DNA of 64,000 nt from NCBI RefSeq assembly GCF_013426895.1, contig NZ_AP023174.1:3286001-3350000 (forward strand), read 5' to 3'. The notes beneath the pieces are model-generated. The model did not search any database and was not told where the DNA came from. It saw only the letters and a program-made list of their open reading frames with translations. This stretch comes from Paraburkholderia largidicola (GTDB lineage Bacteria > Pseudomonadota > Gammaproteobacteria > Burkholderiales > Burkholderiaceae). Shown piece by piece: positions 1 through 9,843 of this stretch. How positions within the stretch are numbered: the stretch's first letter is position 1; every line of letters starts with the position of its first letter. The position numbers and the translations under genes were made by a program.

Positions 1-1518
1 CATTGCCGTCCAGGCTTCGGCGGGCGCGTAGTGCGAAATCACCTGCGGGCCTTCGTGGACGTTCAGGAAGTAGCCGACGCCGTGGCCCGTGCCGTGCCCG
101 TAGTCCGCGCCCGCTTCCCAGATCGGTGCGCGCGCGATCGAGTCGAGCATCGGCGAACGGATGCCGCGCGGAAACTTCGCGCGCGACAACGCCATCGTGC
201 CCTTCAGCACCGTGGTGAAGTCGCGCCGATGTTCGTCGTTGATCGTACCGATGGGCACGACGCGCGTGATGTCCGTCGTGCCGCTCAGATACTGGCCGCC
301 CGAGTCGATCAGCAGCAGGCCGTTGCCTTCGATCGTCGAATGCGACGCGGGTGTCGCACGGTAATGCGGCATTGCGCCGTTCGCATTGAAGCCGGCGATG
401 GTCGCGAAGCTCAGCGTGACAAAGCCCGGCCGACGCGCGCGCGCCGCCGTGAGCCTTTCGTCGATGGTCAGTTCGGTGATTTTTTCGCGGCCCAGCGCGC
501 CTTCGAACCACGCGAAAAATTCAGCGAGTGCCGCGCCGTCCTGCTCCATCGTCGCGCGCACGTGTTCGGCTTCGGCTTCCGTCTTGCGCGACTTGAAGAA
601 CGTGGACGGATTCACCGCCTCGACGATCGCCACCGAAGCGGGCACCGACTGCAGCAAGCCGTAGGTGATGCGGCGCGGGTCGATCAGCAGCGTCTGCCCG
701 TTCGGCAGCGCAGCGAGCGCGTCGGCCGCCTTCGCGTACGCCTCGACGCGAATGCCGTCGCGGGCGAGCGATTCGGCCAGCTCAGCCGGCACCTTGCCGT
801 CCACGACGAACAGCGACGCGCGATCCAGCCCGATCAGCGCGTGCGCGACGAACACCGGGTTGTAGTTCACGTCCGCGCCGCGCAGATTCAGCAGCCAGGC
901 GAGATCGTCGAGCGTGGAGATGAAGTGCCACTGCGCACCCTTCTCCTGCATCGCGCGGCGAATCTGGTCCAGCTTCTGCGCGCGCGAGACGCTCGCATGC
1001 GGCGCGACGTGCTCATAGACGGCGCCCGTCGGCAGCGACGGACGCTGCGGCCAGACGGTGTCGAGCAGATCGAGGTCCGTGCGCAGGTTGACGCCGCGAG
1101 CCTTCAGCGCATCGGTCAGCGCGCGCGCTGCCGCCACGCCCAGCACCGCGCCGTCGACACCGACCGTCGCGCCCGCCGGCACGTTCTGCGCGAGCCAGTC
1201 GATGTGCGGCGCGCTTTGCTGCCCGCCGAACATCTTCATCAGCTGGATGCCCGTGGCCGCCAGTTGTGCCTCGGCCTGTACCCAATAGCGGCTGTCGACC
1301 CACAGTCCGGCGAAATCCGCCGTCACGACCAGCGTGCCGACCGAGCCGGTGAAGCCCGACAGCCATTCGCGGCCTTGCCAGCGTCCGGGCAGATATTCGG
1401 AAAGATGCGGGTCCGCTGATGGCACGAGCCAGGCGGCGAGCCCTGCCTGCTTCATGGCGCTACGCAGTTGCGCAATGCGCTCGGGGATCGAGGCGGTTTC
1501 GGGGAGTCGTACGTTCAT
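1..1518 (-). CDS. Aminopeptidase P family Xaa-Pro peptidase (3' end outside window)
   Basis: The reverse strand is open from the ATG at 1518 to base 1, giving 506 residues with no stop, so the C-terminus lies outside the window. The translation begins MNVRLPETASIPERIAQLR and has two creatinase-type N-terminal domains (roughly 1-300) followed by the start of an M24 pita-bread fold. The metal-site segments LLIDSGGQYLSGTTDITR and GHGTGHGVGYFLNVHEGP match the Asp, Asp and His ligands of the M24 dinuclear metal centre; the later Glu ligands are beyond the edge. The long two-domain N-terminus fits the roughly 600-residue XPNPEP1-like type rather than the 440-residue E. coli PepP. It should remove N-terminal residues preceding proline in the cytoplasm. 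The start is 19 nt after the small membrane gene upstream, so co-transcription is likely. Confidence 0.93.
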   Translation of the reverse strand, partial: MNVRLPETASIPERIAQLRSAMKQAGLAAWLVPSADPHLSEYLPGRWQGREWLSGFTGSVGTLVVTADFAGLWVDSRYWVQAEAQLAATGIQLMKMFGGQQSAPHIDWLAQNVPAGATVGVDGAVLGVAAARALTDALKARGVNLRTDLDLLDTVWPQRPSLPTGAVYEHVAPHASVSRAQKLDQIRRAMQEKGAQWHFISTLDDLAWLLNLRGADVNYNPVFVAHALIGLDRASLFVVDGKVPAELAESLARDGIRVEAYAKAADALAALPNGQTLLIDPRRITYGLLQSVPASVAIVEAVNPSTFFKSRKTEAEAEHVRATMEQDGAALAEFFAWFEGALGREKITELTIDERLTAARARRPGFVTLSFATIAGFNANGAMPHYRATPASHSTIEGNGLLLIDSGGQYLSGTTDITRVVPIGTINDEHRRDFTTVLKGTMALSRAKFPRGIRSPMLDSIARAPIWEAGADYGHGTGHGVGYFLNVHEGPQVISHYAPAEAWTAM

Positions 1519-1537
1519 CGGTTTCACCTGCAAGAAT

Positions 1538-1792
1538 TCATCGACGGGAGAACAAGCCGACCGTCACGGCAACAGCAACCAGAGCAATAGCAGTGCAGAC
1601 GGGCCACTCGAGCGTGTCGCCGTCGTGGAAAAGCTGGGTGACGTTGCCAGCCATGTGCGCGAGGACGGCACCCGCCACGCCGATCAGCATCGCCATCCAC
1701 AGCACGACGTGGCTCGCGCGCCGCAGCGGATGTAGCCACCAGCTGGCCGCGCCGACGACGGCGCCAAGAATGATCAGTCCGGGCCAGCCCAT
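1538..1792 (-). CDS. Small membrane protein, GlsB/YeaQ-like (transglycosylase-associated family)
   Basis: This encodes 84 residues with three hydrophobic segments (about 5-20, 29-47 and 64-80). A short charged turn follows the first segment and a GVAGA motif sits in the second. Size and glycine pattern resemble the GlsB/YeaQ/YmgE family of three-helix inner-membrane proteins, often labelled transglycosylase-associated, whose function is poorly known. It ends 19 nt before the aminopeptidase start and probably forms a two-gene unit with it. Upstream (1793-1979) is a relatively AT-rich spacer separating it from the divergent response regulator. Family assignment is by pattern only. Confidence 0.62.
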   Translation of the reverse strand: MGWPGLIILGAVVGAASWWLHPLRRASHVVLWMAMLIGVAGAVLAHMAGNVTQLFHDGDTLEWPVCTAIALVAVAVTVGLFSRR

Positions 1793-1979
1793 TAGCGTCG
1801 CCCGCCCATCAAATTAAGACTGTTCTGATAGGCGGCTGTTTTATCGATGGCTAGCATTTTTTCTCTTTCACTAGAAGGTCCACGCGGCTTTCTGCGTAGC
1901 GGTTGAGTTTAGGGGCCGGGATTAGGTTAAGCAAGCTGAAAGCCTCCCGTGCCAGATCGCTGCGCCCACCCCACCGTCC

Positions 1980-2726
1980 ATGCGAATTGCCCTTATTGAG
2001 CCTGACCTCCGGCATGCGGAAATCGTCGGCCGGCTACTGCTTGCCGGGGGGCATGCCTGTCATCACTTCCCGTCCAGCGCGCCTTTTCTGGCGGGCGCCG
2101 CAAGCGAATTCTTCGATCTCCTCGTTACCGACGCGTATTGCGGCGACGCCGCCGCGGAAGACGTGATCGTGCGGGTGCGCCAGGTTCTGCCGGGCCTGCC
2201 CGTCATCGCCATGATGACCACGCCGCGCGAAAGCGAACTGGTCGCCATGCTGCAATCAGGTGCCGACGACTGTCTGTCGAAACCCGTGCGCGGTCCCGAA
2301 ATGCTGGCCCGCATCGAAGCGCTGATGCGCCGCGCCGGTATTCGCCGCCCGCGCAACCGCGTGCGCGAAATGTTCGGCGAATATGCGTTCGACGCCGGCC
2401 GCTCCATTGTCAGCTTTCGGGGACAGAGCGTCACGCTGACGCCGAAAGAACTGCAGTTCGCCCTGCTGCTGTTTACCAATATGTCGCGGCCGGTGTCGCG
2501 CGCGCACATCCTCGAGACCGTCTGGTCGCGCCGCCGCGACGTAAAGTCGCGCACGCTCGACACGCACGCGTCGCGCATCCGCACCAAGCTCGAACTTCGC
2601 CCGGAATTCGGCTACACGCTTACGCCGCTGTACGGTTACGGCTACCGTCTGGACCAGATTCCCGTCGAAAACACGGATAGCGCGGATAAACCCGCGCCGA
2701 CTGAAAGAATCGCGGAAACGCTATAA
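1980..2726 (+). CDS. OmpR/PhoB-type response regulator, no adjacent kinase
   Basis: A 248-residue two-domain regulator. The receiver domain (1-115) has an acidic pair at E7/D9, a phospho-acceptor Asp at D51 and the conserved Lys at K101 in the ADDCLSKPV segment. A winged-helix DNA-binding domain covers about 130-228, ending in the usual GYGYRL strand. The acidic pocket reads IEPD instead of the common VDDD, and the motif around D51 is VTDAYCGD instead of LDxxMP, so the receiver is divergent, although the phosphorylation site remains. No histidine kinase is next to it, so the partner is elsewhere or the protein works without one. Its stop codon lies inside a TATAAT box that probably belongs to hemA. 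Confidence 0.9.
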   Translation: MRIALIEPDLRHAEIVGRLLLAGGHACHHFPSSAPFLAGAASEFFDLLVTDAYCGDAAAEDVIVRVRQVLPGLPVIAMMTTPRESELVAMLQSGADDCLSKPVRGPEMLARIEALMRRAGIRRPRNRVREMFGEYAFDAGRSIVSFRGQSVTLTPKELQFALLLFTNMSRPVSRAHILETVWSRRRDVKSRTLDTHASRIRTKLELRPEFGYTLTPLYGYGYRLDQIPVENTDSADKPAPTERIAETL

Positions 2727-2727
2727 T
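2722..2727 (+). promoter_or_regulatory. Candidate -10 box for hemA
   Basis: A perfect TATAAT spans 2722-2727 and contains the TAA stop of the upstream regulator. It lies 52 nt before the chosen hemA GTG start. No convincing -35 box stands at 16-18 nt (the sequence there is GACTGA-like), so a promoter is likely but not proven. Confidence 0.45.
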
Positions 2728-2779
2728 ATTGGGCCTAACCATAGCCCCAATACCGTGCCCAAAAAGCCGTAGCGTCCCC

Positions 2780-4069
2780 GTGCAACTGTTAACGATCGGA
2801 ATCAACCACCACACCGCGCCCGTCGCCTTGCGCGAACGCGTGGCGTTTCCGGTCGACCAGATCAAGCCGGCGCTGTCGACGTTCAAGGACATCTTTCTCG
2901 GCCGCACGGCCCGCACGGCGCCGGAAGCAGCCATTCTGTCCACCTGCAACCGCACTGAGCTCTACTGCGCCACCGACGACCAGGCCGCCCGCGAGGCCGC
3001 CACCCACTGGCTGTCGAAGTACCACAACATCGCCATCGACGAACTCGCGCCGCACGTGTATGCGCTGCCGCAGTCGGAAGCCGTGCGCCACGCGTTTCGC
3101 GTCGCGTCGGGGCTGGATTCGATGGTGCTGGGTGAGACGCAGATCGTCGGCCAGATGAAGGATGCAGTGCGCACGGCGTCGGAAGCCGGCGCGCTCGGCA
3201 CGTATCTGAACCAGTTGTTCCAGCGCACCTTTGCCGTCGCGAAAGAGGTGCGGACGACGACTGAAATCGGGGCGCAATCGGTTTCGATGGCCGCCGCGGC
3301 AGTGCGCCTCGCGCAGCGCATTTTCGACAAGGTGTCGAATCAACGCGTGCTGTTCATCGGCGCGGGTGAAATGATCGAGCTTTGCGCAACGCACTTTGCC
3401 GCGCAACAGCCGCGCGAGCTGGTCGTCGCGAACCGCACCGCCGAGCGCGGCCAGCGTCTTGCAGACCGCTTCAATGGCCGGTCGATTCCGCTGTCGGAAT
3501 TGCCCACGCGCATGCACGAGTTCGACATCATCGTGTCGTGCACGGCGTCGACGCTGCCTATCATCGGTCTTGGCGCCGTGGAGCGCGCGGTAAAGGCGCG
3601 GCGTCACCGCCCCATTTTCATGGTCGATCTCGCCGTGCCCCGCGACATCGAGCCGGAAGTCGGCAAGCTCGAAGACGTGTTCCTGTATACCGTCGACGAC
3701 CTCGGCGCGATCGTCCGTGAAGGCAATGCGTCGCGGCAAGCCGCTGTCGCGCAGGCCGAGACGATCATCGAAACGCGCGTGCAGAATTTCATGCAGTGGC
3801 TCGACGCGCGCAGCATCGTGCCCGTCATCCGTCACATGCACACGCAGGCCGACGCGCTGCGCCGCGCCGAAGTCGAAAAGGCGCAAAAGCTGCTCGCACG
3901 CGGCGACGACCCGGCTGCCGTGCTCGAAGCGCTGTCGCAGGCGCTCACCAACAAGCTCATCCACGGTCCCACGCACGCGCTCAACCGCGCAAGCAGCGAG
4001 GAACGCGATTCGCTCATCGAACTGATGAGCGGCTTCTACAAGCACGCTCACTCTTCTTCCGAGCGTTAG
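2780..4069 (+). CDS. hemA: Glutamyl-tRNA reductase
   Basis: HemA reduces glutamyl-tRNA(Glu) to glutamate-1-semialdehyde with NADPH, the first committed step of C5-pathway tetrapyrrole synthesis. The reading frame is open from 2729, but the protein family begins at [14 protein letters not shown], so I place the start at the GTG at 2780 (429 residues, a normal family length). The catalytic cysteine is C56 in the motif [13 protein letters not shown]. The motif [12 protein letters not shown], the Rossmann segment [13 protein letters not shown] and a C-terminal dimerisation helix are all present. It heads the plus-strand series hemA-prfA-prmC-grxD-ubiX, but 147 nt separate it from prfA. Confidence 0.96.
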   Translation: MQLLTIGINHHTAPVALRERVAFPVDQIKPALSTFKDIFLGRTARTAPEAAILSTCNRTELYCATDDQAAREAATHWLSKYHNIAIDELAPHVYALPQSEAVRHAFRVASGLDSMVLGETQIVGQMKDAVRTASEAGALGTYLNQLFQRTFAVAKEVRTTTEIGAQSVSMAAAAVRLAQRIFDKVSNQRVLFIGAGEMIELCATHFAAQQPRELVVANRTAERGQRLADRFNGRSIPLSELPTRMHEFDIIVSCTASTLPIIGLGAVERAVKARRHRPIFMVDLAVPRDIEPEVGKLEDVFLYTVDDLGAIVREGNASRQAAVAQAETIIETRVQNFMQWLDARSIVPVIRHMHTQADALRRAEVEKAQKLLARGDDPAAVLEALSQALTNKLIHGPTHALNRASSEERDSLIELMSGFYKHAHSSSER

Positions 4070-4216
4070 CGGCGCTACACGCCGCGGCATCGCGCAGGTT
4101 GCCGACCAGGCCCGCGTGGTGCTTCATCTCATTGTCCTGGGCTTTCGTCCCGGGTTATCGTCCCGAATTCCCGAATTCAGCCGTTCTTCCCGGAGCCCGC
4201 TCCGACCGACCGCCCA

Positions 4217-5299
4217 ATGAAAACGAGCATGCAAGCCAAGCTCGACCAGCTCACCACCCGGCTGGCCGAACTGAACGACCTGTTGAGCCGCGCAGACGTC
4301 ACGTCGAACATCGACCAGTACCGCAAGCTCACGCGTGAACACGCGGAACTGCAGCCCGTCGTCGAGCAGTACGGTCTCTGGCGCCAGTCGATGAACGACG
4401 CGGCCACCGCGCAGGAACTGCTGTCGGACCCATCGATGAAAGACTTCGCCGAAGAGGAAATCCGCTCGGCGCGCGATCAGATGGAAAAGCTCGAAGGCGA
4501 GTTGCAGAAGATGCTGCTGCCGAAAGACCCGAACGACGAGCGCAACATCTTCCTCGAAATCCGCGCGGGCACGGGCGGCGACGAATCGGCGCTGTTCGCG
4601 GGCGACCTGCTGCGCATGTATCTGCGCTACGCGGAACGCAACCGCTGGCAGGTCGAGATGATGTCGGCGAGCGAATCGGATCTGGGCGGCTACAAGGAAG
4701 TGATCGTGCGGATTGCGGGCGACGCCGCGTATTCGAAGCTCAAGTTCGAGTCGGGCGGTCATCGCGTGCAGCGCGTGCCGGCGACGGAAACGCAAGGCCG
4801 CATCCATACGTCGGCGTGCACGGTCGCGGTGATGCCGGAAGCGGATGAAATCGGCGAAGTCGAAATCAATCCCGCTGACCTGCGCATCGACACGTTCCGC
4901 GCGTCCGGCGCGGGCGGCCAGCACATCAACAAGACTGATTCCGCGGTGCGTGTGACGCACTTGCCGACGGGCATCGTCGTCGAGTGTCAGGACGACCGCT
5001 CGCAGCACAAGAACAAGGACCGCGCGCTGAAAGTGCTCGCGGCGCGCATCAAGGACAAGCAGTACCACGAGCAGCATGCAAAGGAAGCCGCGACGCGCAA
5101 GAGCCTGATCGGCTCGGGCGACCGCTCGGAGCGCATTCGCACGTACAACTTCCCGCAAGGCCGTCTCACCGATCACCGGATCAACCTGACGCTGTATCGC
5201 CTCGAATCGATCATGGAAGGCGATCTCGACGAGCTGATCGCGGCGCTCGTGTCCGAGCATCAGGCGGAACTGCTCGCATCGCTTGGCGACGCGGACTGA
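4217..5299 (+). CDS. prfA: Peptide chain release factor 1
   Basis: RF1 recognises UAA and UAG stop codons and triggers peptidyl-tRNA hydrolysis on the ribosome. The protein is 360 residues, exactly typical. The codon-recognition tripeptide PAT is at 188-190, which marks RF1 rather than RF2 (SPF). The catalytic GGQ is at 233-235 in [15 protein letters not shown], and its glutamine is the target of PrmC, encoded next. The N-terminal coiled-coil domain (about 1-100) precedes the RF core. prmC starts 9 nt after the stop codon, so the enzyme and its substrate are made together. Confidence 0.98.
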   Translation: MKTSMQAKLDQLTTRLAELNDLLSRADVTSNIDQYRKLTREHAELQPVVEQYGLWRQSMNDAATAQELLSDPSMKDFAEEEIRSARDQMEKLEGELQKMLLPKDPNDERNIFLEIRAGTGGDESALFAGDLLRMYLRYAERNRWQVEMMSASESDLGGYKEVIVRIAGDAAYSKLKFESGGHRVQRVPATETQGRIHTSACTVAVMPEADEIGEVEINPADLRIDTFRASGAGGQHINKTDSAVRVTHLPTGIVVECQDDRSQHKNKDRALKVLAARIKDKQYHEQHAKEAATRKSLIGSGDRSERIRTYNFPQGRLTDHRINLTLYRLESIMEGDLDELIAALVSEHQAELLASLGDAD

Positions 5300-5308
5300 G
5301 CGGCGCGC

Positions 5309-6157
5309 ATGAATACCGTCGATACCGTCACCACGTTGCTGCGCGCCTCGCCGCTGCCCGCGCTGGAAGCGCGCATTCTGCTCGGCCATGCGTTGGGCTG
5401 GCGTCGCACGGAACTGATTACACGCGCCGACGAGGCACTCGACGCCGCCAGGGTAACGGCCTTTCGTGAGCTGGAAGCACGACGCGTGACGGGCGAACCG
5501 ATCGCGCAACTGATCGGCTCGCGAGAATTCTTCGGGCTCGATTTCCACGTCACGCGCGACGTGCTGATTCCTCGCCCCGAAACCGAACTGCTCGTCGAAA
5601 CAGCCGTGCAGGCGCTCGAAGGCCGCGCCGCGCGCTCGCGCGTGCTCGATCTCGGCACGGGCACGGGGGCGATTGCTGTGTCGATTGCGTGGTCGCGGCC
5701 GGATGCACGCGTTTGGGCCGTCGATCGCTCGGCCGAAGCGCTAGACGTCGCGCGACATAACGCCGTCAAGCTTCTCGAACCGAAACGTCCCGGCGGCGAC
5801 CTGCAATTCGCACAAAGCGACTGGTACGCCGCGCTCGACGCTTCGCTCACCTTCGACGTGATCGTCAGCAACCCGCCGTATATCGCGAGTGGCGATCCGC
5901 ATCTGTCGCAAGGCGATCTGCGTTTCGAACCGCGCGGCGCGCTCACCGACGAAGCCGACGGCCTCTCGGCGATCCGCGCGATCGTCGCCGGCGCGCCGAC
6001 GCGGCTCGTGCCGAATGGCGTGCTGTGGATGGAGCACGGCTACGATCAGGCCGAAGCCGTCCGCGCGATCCTCACGGCGCAAGGCTTTGCCGACGTGCGC
6101 TCGGAATGCGATCTGGCGGATATCGAACGCATCAGCGGCGGTCGTTGGCCGGGCTGA
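5309..6157 (+). CDS. prmC: Release factor N5-glutamine methyltransferase
   Basis: PrmC (HemK) methylates the GGQ glutamine of release factors 1 and 2 using S-adenosylmethionine. The 282-residue protein has the N-terminal helical substrate-binding domain (1-85), the SAM-binding motif DLGTGTG at 114-120 and the NPPY active-site motif at 188-191, which orients the glutamine amide. It follows prfA by 9 nt, the same order as in E. coli. The ATG at 5309 fits the family N-terminus and there is no in-frame alternative upstream within the spacer. Confidence 0.96.
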   Translation: MNTVDTVTTLLRASPLPALEARILLGHALGWRRTELITRADEALDAARVTAFRELEARRVTGEPIAQLIGSREFFGLDFHVTRDVLIPRPETELLVETAVQALEGRAARSRVLDLGTGTGAIAVSIAWSRPDARVWAVDRSAEALDVARHNAVKLLEPKRPGGDLQFAQSDWYAALDASLTFDVIVSNPPYIASGDPHLSQGDLRFEPRGALTDEADGLSAIRAIVAGAPTRLVPNGVLWMEHGYDQAEAVRAILTAQGFADVRSECDLADIERISGGRWPG

Positions 6158-6281
6158 TACGCAGTAGTGGCGGCGCGTTGAGATGGCGCCCAGGCGCACC
6201 GATCCAGCCGCCGGTCGCTATCAGAGAAATCCGCTATCATTTCACTCTATCTCTTTACACACCGGAACCGCAAGGTCAGTC

Positions 6282-6593
6282 ATGGACACGCAACAACGCA
6301 TCAAGCAAATCGTCGACGAAAATCCCGTCGTGCTCTTCATGAAAGGCAACGCGCAATTCCCGATGTGCGGCTTTTCGGGCCGCGCGGTGCAGATCCTGAA
6401 GGCATGCGGCGTCGATCAGTTCAAGACGGTCAACGTCCTCGAAGACGACGAAGTGCGCCAGGGCATCAAGGAATTCTCGAACTGGCCGACCATCCCGCAG
6501 CTGTACGTCAACGGTGAATTCGTCGGCGGCTCGGACATCATGATGGAGATGTATCAGTCGGGCGAACTGCAGCAACTCTTCGCTGCCGCCTGA
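6282..6593 (+). CDS. grxD: Monothiol glutaredoxin (Grx4 type)
   Basis: A 103-residue monothiol glutaredoxin that in this family binds and transfers [2Fe-2S] clusters with glutathione and BolA-like partners. The active-site CGFS is at 29-32. The [19 protein letters not shown] segment holds the cis-proline and glutathione contacts. The frame is open upstream to 6183, but [21 protein letters not shown] is the family N-terminus, so the ATG at 6282 is chosen. A BolA homologue, its usual partner class, is encoded at 43838-44077 in the same window. Confidence 0.96.
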   Translation: MDTQQRIKQIVDENPVVLFMKGNAQFPMCGFSGRAVQILKACGVDQFKTVNVLEDDEVRQGIKEFSNWPTIPQLYVNGEFVGGSDIMMEMYQSGELQQLFAAA

Positions 6594-6631
6594 GCCACGC
6601 AACTGAGCCACGAGAGACGGCGCCGCACGTC

Positions 6632-7231
6632 ATGGAAACACGCGCCGCGGCGGCTCGCCGTCTCATCGTCGCCATTACGGGAGCAACGGGCGCCATTTAT
6701 GGCATCCGGCTGCTCCAGACGCTGCGCAAACTGGGCAGCGTCGAAAGTCATCTGCTGATTTCCAGCGCCGGCTGGCTCAATATCCAGCACGAACTCCAAC
6801 TGTCGCGTGAAGACGTGCATTCGCTCGCGGATGTCGTTCATTCCGTGCGCGATGTCGGCGCGAGCATCGCGTCAGGCTCGTTTTCGACAGACGGCATGAT
6901 CATCGCGCCGTGCTCGATGAAAACGCTGGCAAGTGTCGCGCACGGCCTTTCCGACAATCTGATCACGCGCGCCGCCGATGTCACGCTGAAGGAACGTCGA
7001 CGGCTCGTGCTGATGGTGCGCGAAACGCCGTTCAATCTCGCGCATCTGCGCAACATGACGGCCGTCACCGAAATGGGCGGCGTGATTTTTCCGCCGCTGC
7101 CCGCCTTCTACAATCGGCCGGAGTCGATCGATCAGATGGTCGACGATACGGTCGCCCGCGTGCTCGACCTGTTCGCGCTGGGTCCGGCGCTCGCGCCCGC
7201 GTGGCAAGGGTTGAATAGTCCGTCGCAGTGA
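6632..7231 (+). CDS. ubiX: Flavin prenyltransferase UbiX
   Basis: UbiX joins dimethylallyl phosphate to FMN to make the prenylated flavin used by the UbiD decarboxylase in ubiquinone synthesis. The 199-residue protein has the FMN-binding segment IVAITGATGAIYGIRLL near its start, the central APCSMKTLASVAHG motif, and RETPFNLAHLRNM, which contacts the phosphates. It lies 38 nt after grxD. No ubiD is in the window. The N-terminal six to eight residues before RRLIVAITG are not well conserved in the family, so the exact start is slightly uncertain. Confidence 0.95.
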   Translation: METRAAAARRLIVAITGATGAIYGIRLLQTLRKLGSVESHLLISSAGWLNIQHELQLSREDVHSLADVVHSVRDVGASIASGSFSTDGMIIAPCSMKTLASVAHGLSDNLITRAADVTLKERRRLVLMVRETPFNLAHLRNMTAVTEMGGVIFPPLPAFYNRPESIDQMVDDTVARVLDLFALGPALAPAWQGLNSPSQ

Positions 7232-7366
7232 GGCGCGCCGCCAGCGCGTTGAATTCACAACTGTCGCGACGCAATCAAATCCCCGTTTCACCGTTTATCA
7301 AATGACAGTGTGGCCTTATATTGGCTCCAACGAAACTTTTCCGGCCCTCAACCAGCCCGCACTGCC

Positions 7367-8152
7367 ATGACCCGCTTGCCGTCCCTCTTCCTGTCGCACG
7401 GCGCGCCGACGCTGCCGATCGACCCTTCTATGCCGCGCGCGGAGTTCGCGTCCCTGTCTGCAGAAGTGCCGCGCCCGAATGCGATCCTGATGCTGTCCGC
7501 TCATTGGATGACGCAGCAACCCGCGGCGAGTACGTCCGACGCGCCCGAGACGATTCACGACTTCTACGGCTTCCCGCGTCAGTTGTACGAGATTCAGTAC
7601 CCGGCGCCGGGCGCACCCGATATCGCGCGTCGCGCTGCCGCGCTGCTCGGCGAACAGGGCATTCCGACCGCGACGCAACCGCATGGTCTCGACCACGGTG
7701 CATGGGTGCCGATGCTGCTGATGTTCCCGCATGCCGACGTCCCCATCGCGCAACTGTCGATCCAGCCGAGGCTCGATCCCGCGCATCACTTCCGCGTCGG
7801 ACGCGCGCTGCGCCCGTTGCAGGACGAGGGCGTGATGATCGTCGGTTCGGGGCAGATCACGCACAATCTGCGCGAAGCGGATTTCTCGGCTCGGCCGGAA
7901 GACGCCGATCCGCGCGTGACGGAATTCACCGACTGGTTCGAAGCGCGCCTCGCCGACCGCGATATCGATGCGTTGCTCGATTACCGGCGTCAGGCGCCGC
8001 ACGCCGCGTTCATGCATCCAACCGACGAACATCTGCTGCCCGTGTTCGCCGCGCTGGGCGCAGCGCCCGATGACTACACACTCGGCATTCAGTCGCTCGG
8101 GACGTTCCAGCGCTCGCTGGCGATGACGAACTACGTGTTCGGCAACTCGTAA
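7367..8152 (+). CDS. DODA-type extradiol ring-opening dioxygenase (YgiD-like)
   Basis: A 261-residue member of the class III extradiol dioxygenase family related to plant 4,5-DOPA dioxygenase and E. coli YgiD. Metal-ligand segments are recognisable: LFLSHGAPTL (H11), LMLSAHWM (H46), VGSGQITHNL and the C-terminal HPTDEHLLPVFAALGA. The natural substrate of bacterial members is generally unknown; a catechol-like compound is inferred. The frame is open from 7310, but MTRLPSLFLSHGAP matches the family start. A strong intrinsic terminator follows 25 nt after the stop. Confidence 0.9.
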   Translation: MTRLPSLFLSHGAPTLPIDPSMPRAEFASLSAEVPRPNAILMLSAHWMTQQPAASTSDAPETIHDFYGFPRQLYEIQYPAPGAPDIARRAAALLGEQGIPTATQPHGLDHGAWVPMLLMFPHADVPIAQLSIQPRLDPAHHFRVGRALRPLQDEGVMIVGSGQITHNLREADFSARPEDADPRVTEFTDWFEARLADRDIDALLDYRRQAPHAAFMHPTDEHLLPVFAALGAAPDDYTLGIQSLGTFQRSLAMTNYVFGNS

Positions 8153-8177
8153 GCGTTCTCCGCCGCGCGTTGCACAT

Positions 8178-8210
8178 AAAAAAGCCCGCCAGAATCTGGC
8201 GGGCTTTTTT
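8178..8210. terminator. Bidirectional intrinsic terminator
   Basis: A perfect inverted repeat, AGCCCGCCAGA pairing with TCTGGCGGGCT, is flanked by six A on the left and six T on the right. It sits between the convergent dioxygenase (plus) and permease (minus) genes and can stop both transcripts. Confidence 0.92.
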
Positions 8211-8238
8211 CATCAGGCAGGCGATCGATCGCTCTGGA

Positions 8239-9843
8239 TCAGGCGCCGATCCCTTCGAGAATCTCGTCGTGCGATTCACGCTCGTTCAGATACTCGGTGC
8301 GATAGCCCGTGTGCACGCCCCAGTAATAGAAGATCAGCGAGAACACGATCACCACCAGCATGTCCCAGCCGTATGGCAACACACCCATACCGCCGAACTG
8401 CTTGCTGCCGATCAGCGACAGGATCGCCATCACGGGCAGATACGCGACCAGCCACCAGGCCGCCTTCAGATCCTGGTTGAAGCCGCCGAAGCCCGACTTC
8501 GCCTGAAAGTAGAAGAACACGGGGAGCGCGACGATCATCAGCAGAATGATTTCGCCCGTCAGCGGCCACTTTGCCCAGTAAAGGATCAGCGACGCGCACA
8601 CGAATGCGAACGGCGCGATCACGCTCATGCCGCGAATGTGCAGCGGACGCTCAAGGTCCGTCGCCGCGCGGCGCAGCGCCATCAGGCTGATCGGGCCCGT
8701 CAGGTACGAGATCACCGTCGCCACCGAAATCACGGCCGCCAGCGAACTCCAGCCGCGGAAGAAGAACAGGAAGATGAACGATACAAACAGGTTGAACCAC
8801 ATCGCCGGACGCGGCACGCCGTACAGCGGATGCACGGTGCCGAACATCTTCGGCATCGTGTTGTTGCGCTCCATCGCGTAGATCATGCGCGTCGTGGTCG
8901 CCATATAGGTCGTGCCCGTGCCGCTCGGGCTCACGAACGCGTCGACGTACAGCAGAATCGCCAGCCAGTTCAGGTTCAGCGCGATTGCCAGTTCGGCGAA
9001 CGGCGACTTGAAATTGAACTGGTTCCAGCCCTTCACCACGTCGGCCGGATTCACCGCGCCGATGTACGCGACCTGCAGCAGCACGTAGATCACCAGCGCC
9101 AGCAGGATCGAGCCGATCACCGCAAACGGCACGCTCTTCGCCGGATTGCGCGCTTCCCCCGCGAGGTTGATCGGGCTCTGGAAACCGTTGAACGCGAACA
9201 CGATGCCGCTCGTCGCCACCGCCGTCAGCACCGCCGACCAGCCGTACGGTGCGAATACGCCCGTGCCGCCGAGAGTTTCACCGAGGTTTTCCTTGTGGAA
9301 GCCGCTCATCATCAGGCCGAGAATCGTGAGGCCCGGGATGATGAACTTGAAGATCGTGATGGTCGTGTTCGCGCGCGCGAACACCTTCACGCCCCAGTAG
9401 TTCAGCAGGAAGTAGATGACCACCAGCACGGCCGAAAGCAGAAGCCCGGGCGTCGTCAGTTCGCTGTTGATAAAGAGGTTATGCGCCCATTCGTACGGCC
9501 ACGTGCTCATATACTGAATCGACGCTTCAGCCTCGATCGGAATCACCGAGACAATCGCGATCCAGTTGGCCCACGCGCTGATAAAGCCGACCAGTGCACC
9601 ATGCGAGTAGCGCGCGTAACGCACCATGCCGCCCGACTCGGGGAACATCGCGCCGAGTTCGGCATAGGTCAGCGCGATTGCGAGAATCACCACCGCACCG
9701 ATCACCCACGCGCACAGCGCCGCAGGACCCGCGATCTTGGCCGCCTTCCAGGCGCCGAACAGCCAGCCGGACCCGATAATCGAACCGAGTCCCGTCAGCA
9801 TCAGCGCGAATGGGCCGATGTGCCGTTGAATAGAACTTTTCAC
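8239..9843 (-). CDS. APC-superfamily amino acid permease
   Basis: A 534-residue polytopic inner-membrane transporter with about twelve hydrophobic segments. The first contains the APC-type GLGSIIGSGWLFG loop that binds the substrate carboxylate. Later ELGAMFPESGGMVRYARY and GFQSPINLAGEARNP segments are typical of amino acid-polyamine-organocation carriers. I choose the GTG at 9843 because AGGAG precedes it by 5 nt. An ATG at 9891 in the same frame would add 16 poorly conserved residues without a comparable ribosome site. The substrate cannot be named from sequence. It is a single-gene unit ending at the terminator shared with the dioxygenase. Confidence 0.9.
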   Translation of the reverse strand: MKSSIQRHIGPFALMLTGLGSIIGSGWLFGAWKAAKIAGPAALCAWVIGAVVILAIALTYAELGAMFPESGGMVRYARYSHGALVGFISAWANWIAIVSVIPIEAEASIQYMSTWPYEWAHNLFINSELTTPGLLLSAVLVVIYFLLNYWGVKVFARANTTITIFKFIIPGLTILGLMMSGFHKENLGETLGGTGVFAPYGWSAVLTAVATSGIVFAFNGFQSPINLAGEARNPAKSVPFAVIGSILLALVIYVLLQVAYIGAVNPADVVKGWNQFNFKSPFAELAIALNLNWLAILLYVDAFVSPSGTGTTYMATTTRMIYAMERNNTMPKMFGTVHPLYGVPRPAMWFNLFVSFIFLFFFRGWSSLAAVISVATVISYLTGPISLMALRRAATDLERPLHIRGMSVIAPFAFVCASLILYWAKWPLTGEIILLMIVALPVFFYFQAKSGFGGFNQDLKAAWWLVAYLPVMAILSLIGSKQFGGMGVLPYGWDMLVVIVFSLIFYYWGVHTGYRTEYLNERESHDEILEGIGA

